DNA from: Bacteroidales bacterium UBA5537
Lineage (GTDB): Bacteria; Bacteroidota; Bacteroidia; Bacteroidales; Lentimicrobiaceae
Assembly (NCBI GenBank): GCA_002426025.1
Contig: DINP01000117.1
Span: forward strand, 1-23,169
DNA length: 23,169 nucleotides
Direction of reading: 5' to 3'
Part shown: one piece after another, positions 6,342 to 15,032 of the stretch
How the letters are laid out: each line of letters opens with the position of its first letter
How positions within the stretch are numbered: position 1 is the first letter of the stretch
Translations under genes and position numbers: made by a program
Notes under the pieces: generated by a model
Told to the model about the DNA's origin: nothing
The model's database searches: none
The model's input: the letters and a program-made list of their open reading frames with translations, nothing else

Positions 6342-9300
6342 AATCAATTTTTGGGTGAATTGTCGGTTTCCGGCATAGGCTTGAACAAAATAAATGCCCC
6401 CGGGCAATTCATCCAAACTGATGGCATCAAAGTCTGTTGTGACTTCCTTTACTTTCTTGCCCAATAAGGAATATATTTCAACTTTTGTCAGGCTCATGGT
6501 GTTGGCATCGATATGAAGGACACTTTTCACCGGGTTGGGGTATATGCTGATGGTTCCACTGCTTAAATCCCCCACTCCCAATGTGGCAAGTTGTTGCACA
6601 TCATCAAAATAAAATGTCGATGCGACAGATCCATCGCCCGTATTCCCAATATCGAACATAAAGACGAGTTTATCGTAGGGGCTTAAGCCAAGGGCTCCAA
6701 AATCCCAACTCAATGTTTCCCATGCTCCCGAAGTGGTTGTGGGTGTTGCCATTTCAAAGGTAGCACCACCGCTCTGCTGCTCCAGTTTTATCTGCATCGG
6801 TGTTCCGATGGGTGCCTCGGTCCAAACCTTCAGGCTAATATACCGTTGGGTCGTGAAGTTCAAGGCATCATTCAGGTTCAGATAAGCGCCTCCCCATGGT
6901 TGTCCACCATTTCTGACCAATTTAGCCAAATGCGTACTGTTGTTGCCATTGCTTTGCGGTGCGCTGACAGCTTCTACAGTAGCCGTTCCTCCATCAAAAT
7001 TATTGAAGTCTGCCGTTGTTGGTGTTGTTTCAAAATCAAAGGGCAGTCCGGTATTTTCTCCCGGTTCCGGACATTCCGGGGCATTGTAGCTGAATGTCAT
7101 GCGGCCCAGATTGATTTCACCATTGTCGGCCACCAGGCGCAATACATGCACACCTGCCGTTAAATCAATATTGCTGGTCGATTTGGTGTTCCAGTTACCC
7201 CAATCGCCGGTGGTAGAGAAGATGATGTCCTGACTCACTTGTACGCCATCAATCTCGAGATGAACAGGCCCGCCGCCGCTGTTGTTTCCGGAGGCATAGC
7301 GAATCGTCAGGTCGTAGCATCCCGTGGTTTGCACATCCACGGTATATTCTAACCACTCTCCTGCCGAAATCCAGCCCACGGTTGCGCCTTCTGTCGCGTC
7401 GGCTACGGCATCAACATATTCATCGGGTCTGAAACCTCCTTGATTGTCAATAGACGAATCAAAATAGGCAATGTTTTGGCCGTTACCGCCTTCAAAAATA
7501 TCGTAATGACCTGCCTGCACGACACCTGGTATCGGGAGCGGTGTTCCGGTGTAGGGCAATTGATCGCCGATGGCCATCGAAATGACGTTGGTTACAACAG
7601 AAGAGGTTCCTGCATACACTTTGGCATAGAGCTGATGAATACCCAGACTGATGTTGGTTATCGTGTACTCGTAGGGTGCAGTAGCATCTTCTCCAACTAA
7701 GCTTCCATTGTAGTAAAATGCTACTTTGGTGATTCCTGTTCCTGTTGTACCGACTGACAGAAAAACATCATCATTTTCGTTCGGGACAGCAGGATTGGCA
7801 GACAGTACGCCCGTAACATGGATGTCTCTGCTTGTGGCCAGGGTATATGCAGGAACATTCAGCACATAACCATCAGAAAATGTTACCGTTGTTGCTGTAC
7901 CAGCATAGTTTTGGGCGACATAGGTAATGGATCCGTTTTTGTTAAATGCGGCTGCCAAAGGATTGTTTGCGGTGATGGTTGCATCCGGAATACCCAGGGC
8001 ATTCATGTTATGCAGCCAATGGTAGGTCTGCGCATCGGAAATACCAAATTTCAGGTTTCTGTCAGGATAGGAATCGTACAAGGCGATTGCCCCCGGGGCA
8101 TCAGTTAACGCCAGGAATTTCCAATAGGTATCGTGCCACAGGTTTGGGTTTTCCTCATTGGTCAAAATCCCGGTATCATCGCAAATCTCTGACCACAGCA
8201 ATTGTGCATAACTCTGGTTGTGACCCAGATACAAAGAGCCTCCATGCATGGGATAAAGCTCAATACCGTAGGCTGCCGCAATGTCATTTGTCCAGAAGGT
8301 GCCATTGTCATATGAGTTGCCCCAAACCCTGGCGGCAAATTCATACGGATGGGTGGGTGAAAAATTCCGCTGGTACATATCAAACCAATATTCTTCTACA
8401 GCGGTTTGTTCTGTCGTGTAAATATAAATACCCAAATCCCGAATGGCGTCATTGTTTGTTACCGCGCCCCAATGAATCAATGAAGAAGCAAACTGCATAC
8501 TTTCTGAAGTTGATTCCTGGTCGTTTCCATGCGGAAAGGTCGCAAAGCCGTTTGCCCAGCTGTGGCCGGCATACGGACTAAAGTTTCTTAAAAAAGGAAA
8601 GAGCGGGTCGTTTCTGTCATCCGAAGCAGCATCACGCACCAATAGGTTGATCATGTCTCCCCACTGGGTGGCCCAACCCGGTTCGAATTGCTCCATAAAA
8701 GCAGCAGCATGAATAAAATAACCCCAATGAAAATGATGGTCATTCAAATTATTGTCCTGACCGTGGCCTGCAGGATAACCTAACATTGCTGACCATGTAT
8801 CATTGTAATAGTATAAAAAAGCCACTTCGCCAGTTTGGTAGGTCAACCAATCTTCAAGGCGCTCTTTGATGGTCGCAACCATGGCATCCCGGGCTTCTAT
8901 ATTGCCGGTTTGGTCGGCAATCCGTGCCGTTTGTATCAAGCGGTTCATTACCTGCCCTTCGTTATACGAATCTGTCCAGCTGGCCAACTGGTCGTTTTGT
9001 ATGAAGCCTATTTTCGCATTCATTTGGGCAGGATCGTAACCCGCACTGTATTGACCCAGATTGGGCAATGTAGGCAAAATGCCTTTGAAGGTATTTTCTA
9101 CCACAAAACTGTTTCCGTCTAAGGTTTTTAATTCACCTCTGACGGTATTGTAACTGTATTCGTCGGGTGTTGCTGAGCCAGCCGCTAAATGACTCCATTG
9201 GTGGGGCAACAATCCCAATAAGACATTGGAGTGGGTACCCTCTTTTGTTTCTGCAGTTACCGTAAATGTTGTGGTAAGTTTCGAATCGGACTCGTTATAA

Positions 9301-10073
9301 TTCCAGGCAGTGCTGGTGTTTGTCGGAAATACATATGCATACTTTTTGTATTCCTGGGCCACAGCACCTACGTTGGATGTACTTTGAGGCAGCATCGCCA
9401 ACGACCAATAATTCTTTCCGTTTAGTGCAGATGTATAGGTAGAGCCAGCCTGGGTCCAGACACTTCCAGAGGGTGCATAAATGGCAAAGTCGGCGCCGGA
9501 AGTGGCATCTTGTACCGTAATCATTTCATTGGCAACTGTTACAATTCCGGAATTGATCCTGATTTTTACCAGGTCGCTGCTCCCTTTTTCGAAATAGACA
9601 AAAGGCATTCCAATACCTGATGTTGCATGCATATCATGTAAACCATCATTCCAGTTGATGGTAACGGTCCAATCGGAATAATCAGAAGCAGTTGCATTTG
9701 AGGCATTTAAATCTGCCAGACCTACCTCAATCGGTGAAGAATCACCAATTGGTCCCCAGGGAATATATGTAACCGTTAAACCTTCGTTTGTCGTTTTTAA
9801 GGTCATCGGATAATTAAACAAATTATCGGCATGGTTTTCTTTAATCAGTCGTGACCACCAATCATTGGTTGGCACTGGTTTACCCACTGCATTGCCACTT
9901 AGTTGTGGCGAACCCGTCGGGAATTGATTTCTTCCTGCAGCATCAGTTCCCGGGAAGGCTGTCGTATAGCTTCCGCTGCCTACTGTAACTATCTGGGCAG
10001 AGATACTTAATGAAATGAAACCGAGCAGTGAAACAAGAAGGTGCCTGAAGATCTTTGGTTTTTTGTTGTGCAT
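6333..10073 (-). CDS. secreted GH81 endo-beta-1,3-glucanase with CBM6 and T9SS domains
   Basis: GH81 enzymes are inverting endo-1,3-beta-glucanases that cut laminarin, curdlan and fungal glucan. The 1246-residue protein has a signal peptide (1-27, cut after SISA). The GH81 region (about 40-750) contains LNDHHFHWGYF with the conserved Asp445, then YAGHSWANGF and the NDQESTSES motif with the two conserved glutamates, Glu520 and Glu524. An Ig-like domain (about 755-836), a CBM6-like beta-sandwich (about 848-998) and a second jelly-roll of the kind seen in Bacteroidota glucanases (about 1010-1160) follow. Residues 1172-1246 form a T9SS type A sorting domain (SIYPNPVKS, then GGIYFV), so the enzyme is likely exported and attached at the cell surface or released. 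No SusC/SusD pair or sensor-regulator is adjacent, so this is a solitary laminarinase. The translation is intact with no frameshift. Confidence 0.93.
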   Translation of the reverse strand: MHNKKPKIFRHLLVSLLGFISLSISAQIVTVGSGSYTTAFPGTDAAGRNQFPTGSPQLSGNAVGKPVPTNDWWSRLIKENHADNLFNYPMTLKTTNEGLTVTYIPWGPIGDSSPIEVGLADLNASNATASDYSDWTVTINWNDGLHDMHATSGIGMPFVYFEKGSSDLVKIRINSGIVTVANEMITVQDATSGADFAIYAPSGSVWTQAGSTYTSALNGKNYWSLAMLPQSTSNVGAVAQEYKKYAYVFPTNTSTAWNYNESDSKLTTTFTVTAETKEGTHSNVLLGLLPHQWSHLAAGSATPDEYSYNTVRGELKTLDGNSFVVENTFKGILPTLPNLGQYSAGYDPAQMNAKIGFIQNDQLASWTDSYNEGQVMNRLIQTARIADQTGNIEARDAMVATIKERLEDWLTYQTGEVAFLYYYNDTWSAMLGYPAGHGQDNNLNDHHFHWGYFIHAAAFMEQFEPGWATQWGDMINLLVRDAASDDRNDPLFPFLRNFSPYAGHSWANGFATFPHGNDQESTSESMQFASSLIHWGAVTNNDAIRDLGIYIYTTEQTAVEEYWFDMYQRNFSPTHPYEFAARVWGNSYDNGTFWTNDIAAAYGIELYPMHGGSLYLGHNQSYAQLLWSEICDDTGILTNEENPNLWHDTYWKFLALTDAPGAIALYDSYPDRNLKFGISDAQTYHWLHNMNALGIPDATITANNPLAAAFNKNGSITYVAQNYAGTATTVTFSDGYVLNVPAYTLATSRDIHVTGVLSANPAVPNENDDVFLSVGTTGTGITKVAFYYNGSLVGEDATAPYEYTITNISLGIHQLYAKVYAGTSSVVTNVISMAIGDQLPYTGTPLPIPGVVQAGHYDIFEGGNGQNIAYFDSSIDNQGGFRPDEYVDAVADATEGATVGWISAGEWLEYTVDVQTTGCYDLTIRYASGNNSGGGPVHLEIDGVQVSQDIIFSTTGDWGNWNTKSTSNIDLTAGVHVLRLVADNGEINLGRMTFSYNAPECPEPGENTGLPFDFETTPTTADFNNFDGGTATVEAVSAPQSNGNNSTHLAKLVRNGGQPWGGAYLNLNDALNFTTQRYISLKVWTEAPIGTPMQIKLEQQSGGATFEMATPTTTSGAWETLSWDFGALGLSPYDKLVFMFDIGNTGDGSVASTFYFDDVQQLATLGVGDLSSGTISIYPNPVKSVLHIDANTMSLTKVEIYSLLGKKVKEVTTDFDAISLDELPGGIYFVQAYAGNRQFTQKLIKN

Positions 10074-10595
10074 TTTGAGTTGATTTAGCTACGTAAAATA
10101 TTTTGTACAAGCACCTCTTGAATAGAAGTCCGCGTTCAAATATAATACAATCGCTGTTACTATCAGGCTAGTTGGCTTTTACACCTGGATTGACATCAAT
10201 ATAAAAAACGAATTTGAGCGCCAGTTTCAATGCTTTGAGCAAGCGCAAGTGTTCTGCTTTCACTTTATTGAAGGACCACAAAAATTCTGCTCATCACAAA
10301 AAACTGGTTCAATATCTTCGCAAAGACATCAAGCTATATCTCCTTTTTGAGGCATGAGTGATTGAAGCAGGATATTGGGTTTTGAGGTAGAGGAGCAGTT
10401 GATGAAGATATTTTGATACGTTGTGTGGCGGGCAAAGGCAGGCGCCCTTCATCATCCGGGGGACGAAAAGAATGCCATGTGGTGGTCGATGCAGTGGGTA
10501 TTTTTAGTCCAAATGTTGATGGTTTGCGGGAAATAAGCCTTGATATTTAGTACAACACTTTCCATTACGCATACAAAATGGTGCAACAGATATTT
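10074..10595. other. gene-poor stretch with apparent coding remnants
   Basis: No intact gene is seen over about 500 bp. A minus-strand ATG frame of 37 codons (10452-10565) has a protein-like composition, including NIWTKNTHCIDHH, and ends in TGA, after which another frame continues open for about 40 codons; this looks like a frameshifted remnant. On the plus strand a short frame ends around 10357 with KLVQYLRKDIKLYLLFEA. I recognise neither. The GH81 promoter element lies at the left edge. Confidence 0.35.
10137..10144 (-). promoter_or_regulatory. candidate -7 element of the GH81 gene
   Basis: The minus strand reads TATATTTG, an exact TAnnTTTG match, about 64 bases before the GH81 start. A -33 box is not evident at standard spacing. 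Confidence 0.35.
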
Positions 10596-11702
10596 TTAGT
10601 TTGTCCAGGGTTCTTTGTGTTTAGCGTCCATAAATTTTTCTCCGTCAAAAATGCAGAGTCCTTGCCAACTTCCAAACCAAACTTGTCCTTTTTTGTCTTC
10701 GAAAATACTGAGCGTGACATTCGATGTCAAGCCATCTTCAGTGGTGTACTGCCCGAAACTGTTGCCATCATACCGGTAAACACCATAACCTTCGGCCGTA
10801 AACCAAATATTTCCTTTGCTGTCTTCATATAAATTGTAGGTTTCTTCACCAGCAATTATACCATCCCTGGTGAAGTTGGTGAAGGTTTTGCCATCAAATT
10901 TGCTCATGCCACCATAAAAAGTTCCAATCCAGATATTTCCTTGACTGTCTTCCAGCAAGTCAGCGGTATTATTGTCGACCAGTCCGTTTTTGGTTGTTAA
11001 ATGAGCAAACTTGCCGTTATTGTATGTGAATATTCCATTTCCATCAGTGGCAAACCACATCGTTCCTTGCTTGTCTTCTATTATTTTAAAAACCAACTGA
11101 TGAGACAGCATAGACTTCGGGTTTTCAACCATAGCATCTGGCAAATAAAAAGGCACAAACTTCTCTCCGTCAAAATGAGCCACCCCTCCTGTCGCCCCAA
11201 CCCAAATAAGTCCGTTTTTGTCAATTGCTAAACCCCAAATTTCCCCATTCTGTAAGCCTTCTTCTTTTGAAAATGTTGTAAACTCCTGACCATCGTATTT
11301 AATGAGCCCTTCGGAAGTTCCAAACCATAAATTACCTGCTGTATCTTCTACAATCTCTAAAACCCTGAAATAGGGACTGATTCCCGCAATGGTGATTTTT
11401 TCAAGTTTTTGTCCATCATAGCGTATGATTCCATCCCCATTTGTTCCAAACCAATAGCTCCCTTTGATGTCCTGATACATTGTCCTGACAAATTCTCTTA
11501 CCATTCCGTTTAAGTTGGTGTGAATTTGAGGAAATGTTGTGTTTTGCCTGAGCATGATTGGTTGGGTGATTGCTTCATTTTCTTTTGTTTCAGGAATAGA
11601 CTTTTCTTTCGGTTGCCCTGTGCAGGCTGAAATTTGAAGTAACAGAAGTATCAAAAGTAAATTCTTTGCTTTACATAGTGTCTTACATCCAATGTTTGTC
11701 AT
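10596..11702 (-). CDS. stand-alone Reg_prop beta-propeller lipoprotein
   Basis: The 368-residue product has a lipoprotein signal (LLLILLLLQISAC, acylated Cys27) and then seven repeats of the two-component-regulator propeller type. Each repeat is about 40 residues, with a core of the form GxxWFGTxxGGxxxYDGxxFxxFTxxxGL; the first begins near residue 81. Such propellers normally form the periplasmic sensor of hybrid two-component systems or SusR-like regulators. Here there is no transmembrane helix after the propeller, no Y_Y_Y domain and no histidine kinase, so the protein is a free lipid-anchored propeller. The ATG at 11702 is chosen because it leaves a normal lipoprotein signal; a longer TTG frame adds 14 unlikely residues. 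It is a single gene between the GH81 enzyme and the metal exporter. Ligand binding is inferred only. Confidence 0.85.
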   Translation of the reverse strand: MTNIGCKTLCKAKNLLLILLLLQISACTGQPKEKSIPETKENEAITQPIMLRQNTTFPQIHTNLNGMVREFVRTMYQDIKGSYWFGTNGDGIIRYDGQKLEKITIAGISPYFRVLEIVEDTAGNLWFGTSEGLIKYDGQEFTTFSKEEGLQNGEIWGLAIDKNGLIWVGATGGVAHFDGEKFVPFYLPDAMVENPKSMLSHQLVFKIIEDKQGTMWFATDGNGIFTYNNGKFAHLTTKNGLVDNNTADLLEDSQGNIWIGTFYGGMSKFDGKTFTNFTRDGIIAGEETYNLYEDSKGNIWFTAEGYGVYRYDGNSFGQYTTEDGLTSNVTLSIFEDKKGQVWFGSWQGLCIFDGEKFMDAKHKEPWTN

Positions 11703-11895
11703 ACTGTTGTTTTTATTACTCTTGATCACTGTTGAAACATGCAAAGCAGGTGATTGCGGACATAAAACTTATCAAACCGCCACAAAACTGAAGCGGGCTA
11801 CAAGCCTTGAATTGACTACTATTTCGCATATACATCTTTGTTAGCTATGGTGTTGATTCATTTTCAATCATTTATCTTCCTTATAAAAATCAACC

Positions 11896-12846
11896 TTATT
11901 CATTAGTTGCAATAAATTTATCGTTTCCATTGCAACAGTTGTATCCCATTTGTAAAGTTATATGACCAATACCAAAGTCGTTACGTAATAAACTTTCGAC
12001 CTTTTCCTTAGTTTGCATCATGTCAAGCATTTTTACATTATCGGTCAGGTTTACATGTGCTTCAAGGTTTATTTGGCGGTCATCAAGCTTCCAAACATGG
12101 ATGTGGTGGATGTTATCAATTTCAGGCAACTTCTCAACCTTATGCTTTATTTCATCCATATCGATATGAGCAGGAACAGCTTGCATTAAAATATCGATGG
12201 ATTCTTTTACAACACGCCATGTGTGCCAAATAATGTACATTCCAACAAGAACGGTGACCAGTGGGTCAATCCAGACAACGTTGAACAGCCAAATAGCTAC
12301 ACCTCCGATTATCACAGCTACTGACGACAAGGTATCCCCCATTAGATGCAGATAGGCAGCCTTTATGTTCAGGTTTTTGTTTTTACTTTTGTTTAAAACC
12401 AAAACAGAAACAAGATTTGCCAACAAACCAAAGCTTGCCACAATCAACATGATCATTCCTTTTATGGGCCTGGGGTCAACAAAGCGTTCGTAAGCCTCCA
12501 CAAAAAGGAAAAGACATATTGCAATCAGAACAATTCCATTAAAAAATGCAGCAAGGATCTCAATACGTTTATAACCAAATGTTTTGTATTTATCTGGTTG
12601 TTTCTTACTCCTTTTACCAGCCAGGAATGCAATAAAAATAGCCGAGGAATCGCCTAAATTATGTAAGGCATCGGATAGTAAAGAAAGACTATTTGAAAGT
12701 ACCCCGCCAATAACCTGAACAATTGTAATTGAAAAATTCAGTAGGGTTACCCATAATAGTTTGTTGCCTTTAAAATCGTCCCGATGATATGGGTGCGTAT
12801 GACCAGGAGAATGAGGATGATGTGTATGTTCTTTTGATTGGTTCAT
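11896..12846 (-). CDS. czcD: CDF-family zinc/cadmium/cobalt exporter
   Basis: Cation diffusion facilitators exchange divalent metal for protons across the inner membrane. The 316-residue protein has a His-rich cytosolic N-terminus (EHTHHPHSPGHTHPYH, 6-21), about six membrane segments (about 29-215), and the transport site formed by SDALHNLGD (Asp59, His62, Asp66) and HLMGD (His167, Asp171). The HxxxD-type pairs and the His-rich tail point to zinc, with cadmium and cobalt as usual alternatives. The C-terminal cytosolic domain (about 225-302) contains HHIHVWKLD and a late GYNCCNGND that may bind metal. It is monocistronic by spacing, with a good promoter 60 bases upstream. No MerR or ArsR metal regulator is adjacent. 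Confidence 0.92.
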   Translation of the reverse strand: MNQSKEHTHHPHSPGHTHPYHRDDFKGNKLLWVTLLNFSITIVQVIGGVLSNSLSLLSDALHNLGDSSAIFIAFLAGKRSKKQPDKYKTFGYKRIEILAAFFNGIVLIAICLFLFVEAYERFVDPRPIKGMIMLIVASFGLLANLVSVLVLNKSKNKNLNIKAAYLHLMGDTLSSVAVIIGGVAIWLFNVVWIDPLVTVLVGMYIIWHTWRVVKESIDILMQAVPAHIDMDEIKHKVEKLPEIDNIHHIHVWKLDDRQINLEAHVNLTDNVKMLDMMQTKEKVESLLRNDFGIGHITLQMGYNCCNGNDKFIATNE

Positions 12847-12906
12847 AATCTCAATTCAAGTTTCACTTTTGCCATTTCGTTGTTTTCAATTGTAGTTACC
12901 CGCTTG

Positions 12907-12937
12907 CAAATATAGCCCGTAGTCGTTCTCCTGCAAT
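12907..12937 (-). promoter_or_regulatory. promoter of the CDF exporter
   Basis: On the minus strand ATTG (12937-12934) and TATATTTG (12914-12907) are 19 bases apart. This fits the Bacteroidota TTTG/TAnnTTTG layout with the correct spacing, and the leader would be about 50-55 nt. Confidence 0.55.
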
Positions 12938-13025
12938 TTGTTCATTGAGTACCCGTATGTTGGTGCTTCTGCTCATATTGTATTGATAGCGCTAAAGCGG
13001 CTTTGGGCTATCATTTGCTGCCGAC

Positions 13026-13251
13026 CGAAACCTACAAAGTAGCTAAAGCCATTGACGACGGTGTGCTGCCATTGGGTGTAAGCGACTATTACCATAAAAC
13101 TACGAAAAAAAATAACAAGCTTTTCCTATCATTCCCCATATGCTGTTCCGCTTTTGCTTTTCGCTTTGCCTAAGTGGATAAATCGTCAACGTTGCATTCC
13201 TCTTTCTGCTATCAGGAAAGACTACGTCCGGTCGGTATGCTGAGTGATTGG
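13026..13251. repeat. direct repeat copy 1, with a gene-tail remnant
   Basis: About 226 bp here align end to end, by eye at roughly 80-85 %, with 18305-18529 in the same orientation. The first part carries a plus-strand frame for ETYKVAKAIDDGVLPLGV and then YYHKTTKK; in this copy two extra bases in an A-run remove the stop used by copy 2. In-frame codons extend the frame upstream (GYHLLPT) beyond the repeat. The second half is noncoding and ends near GTCCGGTCGG...GTGATTGGC. I do not recognise the parent gene. Confidence 0.75.
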
Positions 13252-13289
13252 CGGCTTCCTTTAAGTTTCTATAAATTCTATTGTCTGTT

Positions 13290-13439
13290 TTATCGATTCA
13301 GCTGAATCTTTGCCAGTCCAAAATAAATGCCCCATTCATTCTCTGATCCAATAAGCTTAGAGTTGTTTATCATTCTATTTGCATGTTCGGCATGTACTAA
13401 AGGAACACTATTGTCATTTCTACTATGGATTATAATGTA
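13290..13439 (-). pseudogene. 3' remnant of an alpha/beta-hydrolase gene
   Basis: The minus strand reads YIIIHSRNDNSVPLVHAEHA, then NRMINNSKLI, GSENEWGIYF and GLAKIQLNR before TAA. The IIHSRNDxxVP segment is the acid-residue region that follows strand 7 of alpha/beta hydrolases (usual form IHGxxDxxVP). At the place where the catalytic histidine is expected (usually WGH) there is an Ile. An in-frame TAA lies directly upstream and no start or nucleophile region exists, so only about 49 codons of a once longer gene remain. A perfect 14-bp palindrome, GATTCAGCTGAATC (13295-13308), falls inside it. The remnant sits between direct repeat copy 1 and the CPBP gene. Confidence 0.6.
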
Positions 13440-13485
13440 TTACATTGAATTTCTGAAATTAATCCAACTTCACCTTCAGTACAAA

Positions 13486-14220
13486 TCACTGTTTTGCAGT
13501 ATTGATTAAAAACAATGACCCAATAATAATCAAATCCTGCAGGAAATGAATCAACCATGCCCAAAAGAACCCATTCGTCTCGTACATTGATTTCGCTAAA
13601 ACGAATCCTAATATCCCTGCAAGTGTTGCCCCAATGATTCCATTTGGCATACCTGCAAAATGAGGTATTCCAAAAAGAACTGCTGAAATAAGGAAAATAG
13701 TCATAGGTGCAATTAAGCCTTTTAGCGGAGAAACAATTCCAAGTCTGAAAATCATTTCTTCACCAAACGAATTTGTAAGCGAAAAAAGTATTATCCATAA
13801 AATACCTGTCTGCAATGCTGACCAGTTAATATTGGTCTGCCGTACTTGAAAATACATAAAAATAGCTGTTACAGCCGTGATAACGATACCCAGTGAAACG
13901 CCCGTTTTTAACCACGAATCTCCTTTTTTTATTCCAAACAATTTTAATTCTTCACCAACAGCTGATATCTGGCCAAAAGAGAAAAAGTTATTGAAATTGT
14001 GCGGGTTGAGCAAGTAGGTTACCAAAATTGAAATCCCGGTGATTAAGAGTAGAATGATTTGATAATTAACCTGACCATTGATATAGCCATTTGTACTTAT
14101 TTCAAAGTTCAGTTTCTTACCTAATGAGCCTGCAAATAAGAGTCCTATTGTAAATAGAACTGTGAATGAGATGGGTAAAATAATCATATGCATATTTGAT
14201 GAATATTTGCCTGTTATCAT
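13486..14220 (-). CDS. CPBP-family intramembrane metalloprotease
   Basis: The CPBP (CAAX protease and bacteriocin-processing, Abi) family comprises membrane glutamic/metallo-type proteases. The 244-residue protein has about seven hydrophobic segments. It carries the family motifs EEMIFR (Glu154-Glu155-x3-Arg159), FGIPH (Phe183, His187) and HFLQD (His225, Asp229), all within predicted helices. These match EExxxR, FxxxH and HxxxD/N, so the active site looks intact. It begins 3 bases after the stop of the dehydrogenase gene, so the two are surely co-transcribed. Substrates of most bacterial CPBP proteins are unknown; immunity to bacteriocins and membrane protein maturation are the known themes. 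Confidence 0.88.
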   Translation of the reverse strand: MITGKYSSNMHMIILPISFTVLFTIGLLFAGSLGKKLNFEISTNGYINGQVNYQIILLLITGISILVTYLLNPHNFNNFFSFGQISAVGEELKLFGIKKGDSWLKTGVSLGIVITAVTAIFMYFQVRQTNINWSALQTGILWIILFSLTNSFGEEMIFRLGIVSPLKGLIAPMTIFLISAVLFGIPHFAGMPNGIIGATLAGILGFVLAKSMYETNGFFWAWLIHFLQDLIIIGSLFLINTAKQ

Positions 14221-14223
14221 TTC

Positions 14224-14964
14224 TCATTGAATTTGATTTACTTTTTTTAGTGCAAAACCAGGTGCTAATCTTGATATGAAGTACAGGATTTTTGCACCTC
14301 CTACCCTAATTTCAGGCTTATCTTTTTCCAAGCCTGTTAACATCTCGGCAACTGCCTTTTCAACACCAATTGCAATTTTCGGGGGATTTCCCTGATGCCA
14401 GGGTGTGTCAACAGCCGGAAACATTACTTCATAAACTTTGGTTTTTTCATCCTTCAAACGAATTCTAAGGGTTTGCGTAAATGAATGCAGTGCAGATTTT
14501 GATGAATTGTAGAATGGATAAATAACTCTGGGTGCATAAATCAGTCCGGTGGTTATGTTGATAATTGCCGAAGAGTCGTTTGCTCTTAAGGTTTTGTAGA
14601 GTAAATTGATCAGTCGAATTGGAGCTATCAGATTAGTATGATATTCATTTTCAGCCAATTCCATTGCGGTTTCTTCATTGAAAAAGTCAATCTTGTTGAC
14701 AATTGCCGCATTGTTTATCAGGATGTTTAATTCAGGGTGTTTTTGTTTTATCCTCTCGGCTAAATCCTCGCATTGCAGACGGTCAGAAAGGTCGCATTGA
14801 TAGGTTATCAACTTGGGCTCTGCGTTTTTTGCAGCATTTAGTTTTTCAATTGATTTGCCACAAATTATCACTTTGTTGCCCTTTCTGATTAATACTTTGC
14901 TTAATTCGAGGCCTATGCCGGAGCTTCCACCGGTAATCAGAACAGTATTGTTTTCGAGTTTCAT
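14224..14964 (-). CDS. short-chain dehydrogenase/reductase (DltE-like)
   Basis: The 246-residue protein is a classical SDR of the kind annotated DltE-like oxidoreductase. It has the cofactor motif TGGSSGIG (11-18), Asp58 in CDLS for the adenine region, NNAA (84-87), Asn111, and the catalytic Tyr152-x3-Lys156 (YNSSK). The usual catalytic Ser is replaced by Thr in NITTG (136-140), as happens in some SDRs. No basic residue follows the end of strand 2 in a classical position, so NAD versus NADP preference is unclear. It is co-transcribed with the CPBP protease. A 10-bp palindrome ACAGTACTGT lies 20 bases upstream, between it and the regulator gene. The substrate cannot be predicted. Confidence 0.9.
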   Translation of the reverse strand: MKLENNTVLITGGSSGIGLELSKVLIRKGNKVIICGKSIEKLNAAKNAEPKLITYQCDLSDRLQCEDLAERIKQKHPELNILINNAAIVNKIDFFNEETAMELAENEYHTNLIAPIRLINLLYKTLRANDSSAIINITTGLIYAPRVIYPFYNSSKSALHSFTQTLRIRLKDEKTKVYEVMFPAVDTPWHQGNPPKIAIGVEKAVAEMLTGLEKDKPEIRVGGAKILYFISRLAPGFALKKVNQIQ

Positions 14965-14983
14965 ATTGATTTTTTTTTGTTCA

Positions 14984-14993
14984 ACAGTACTGT
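14984..14993. promoter_or_regulatory. palindrome upstream of the dehydrogenase gene
   Basis: ACAGTACTGT is a perfect 10-bp palindrome in the 68-bp gap between the second Crp/Fnr regulator and the dehydrogenase-protease pair. It could be an operator; the length is modest and chance is possible. Confidence 0.25.
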
Positions 14994-15032
14994 AAAACTA
15001 CTTTGCTAAAAGCTCATTTGCATTGACATAGA

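Larger units (their letters stand above)
12847..13485. other. intergenic region between the CDF and CPBP genes
   Basis: This holds the CDF promoter, direct repeat copy 1 and the hydrolase remnant listed separately. No other gene is supportable; the small plus-strand frame at 13327-13509 is antisense to the hydrolase remnant. Confidence 0.5.

Noticed and set aside
7979..8581. Plus-strand frame of 200 codons
   Set aside because: It lies entirely antisense to conserved GH81 catalytic motifs, which are clearly the real coding strand.
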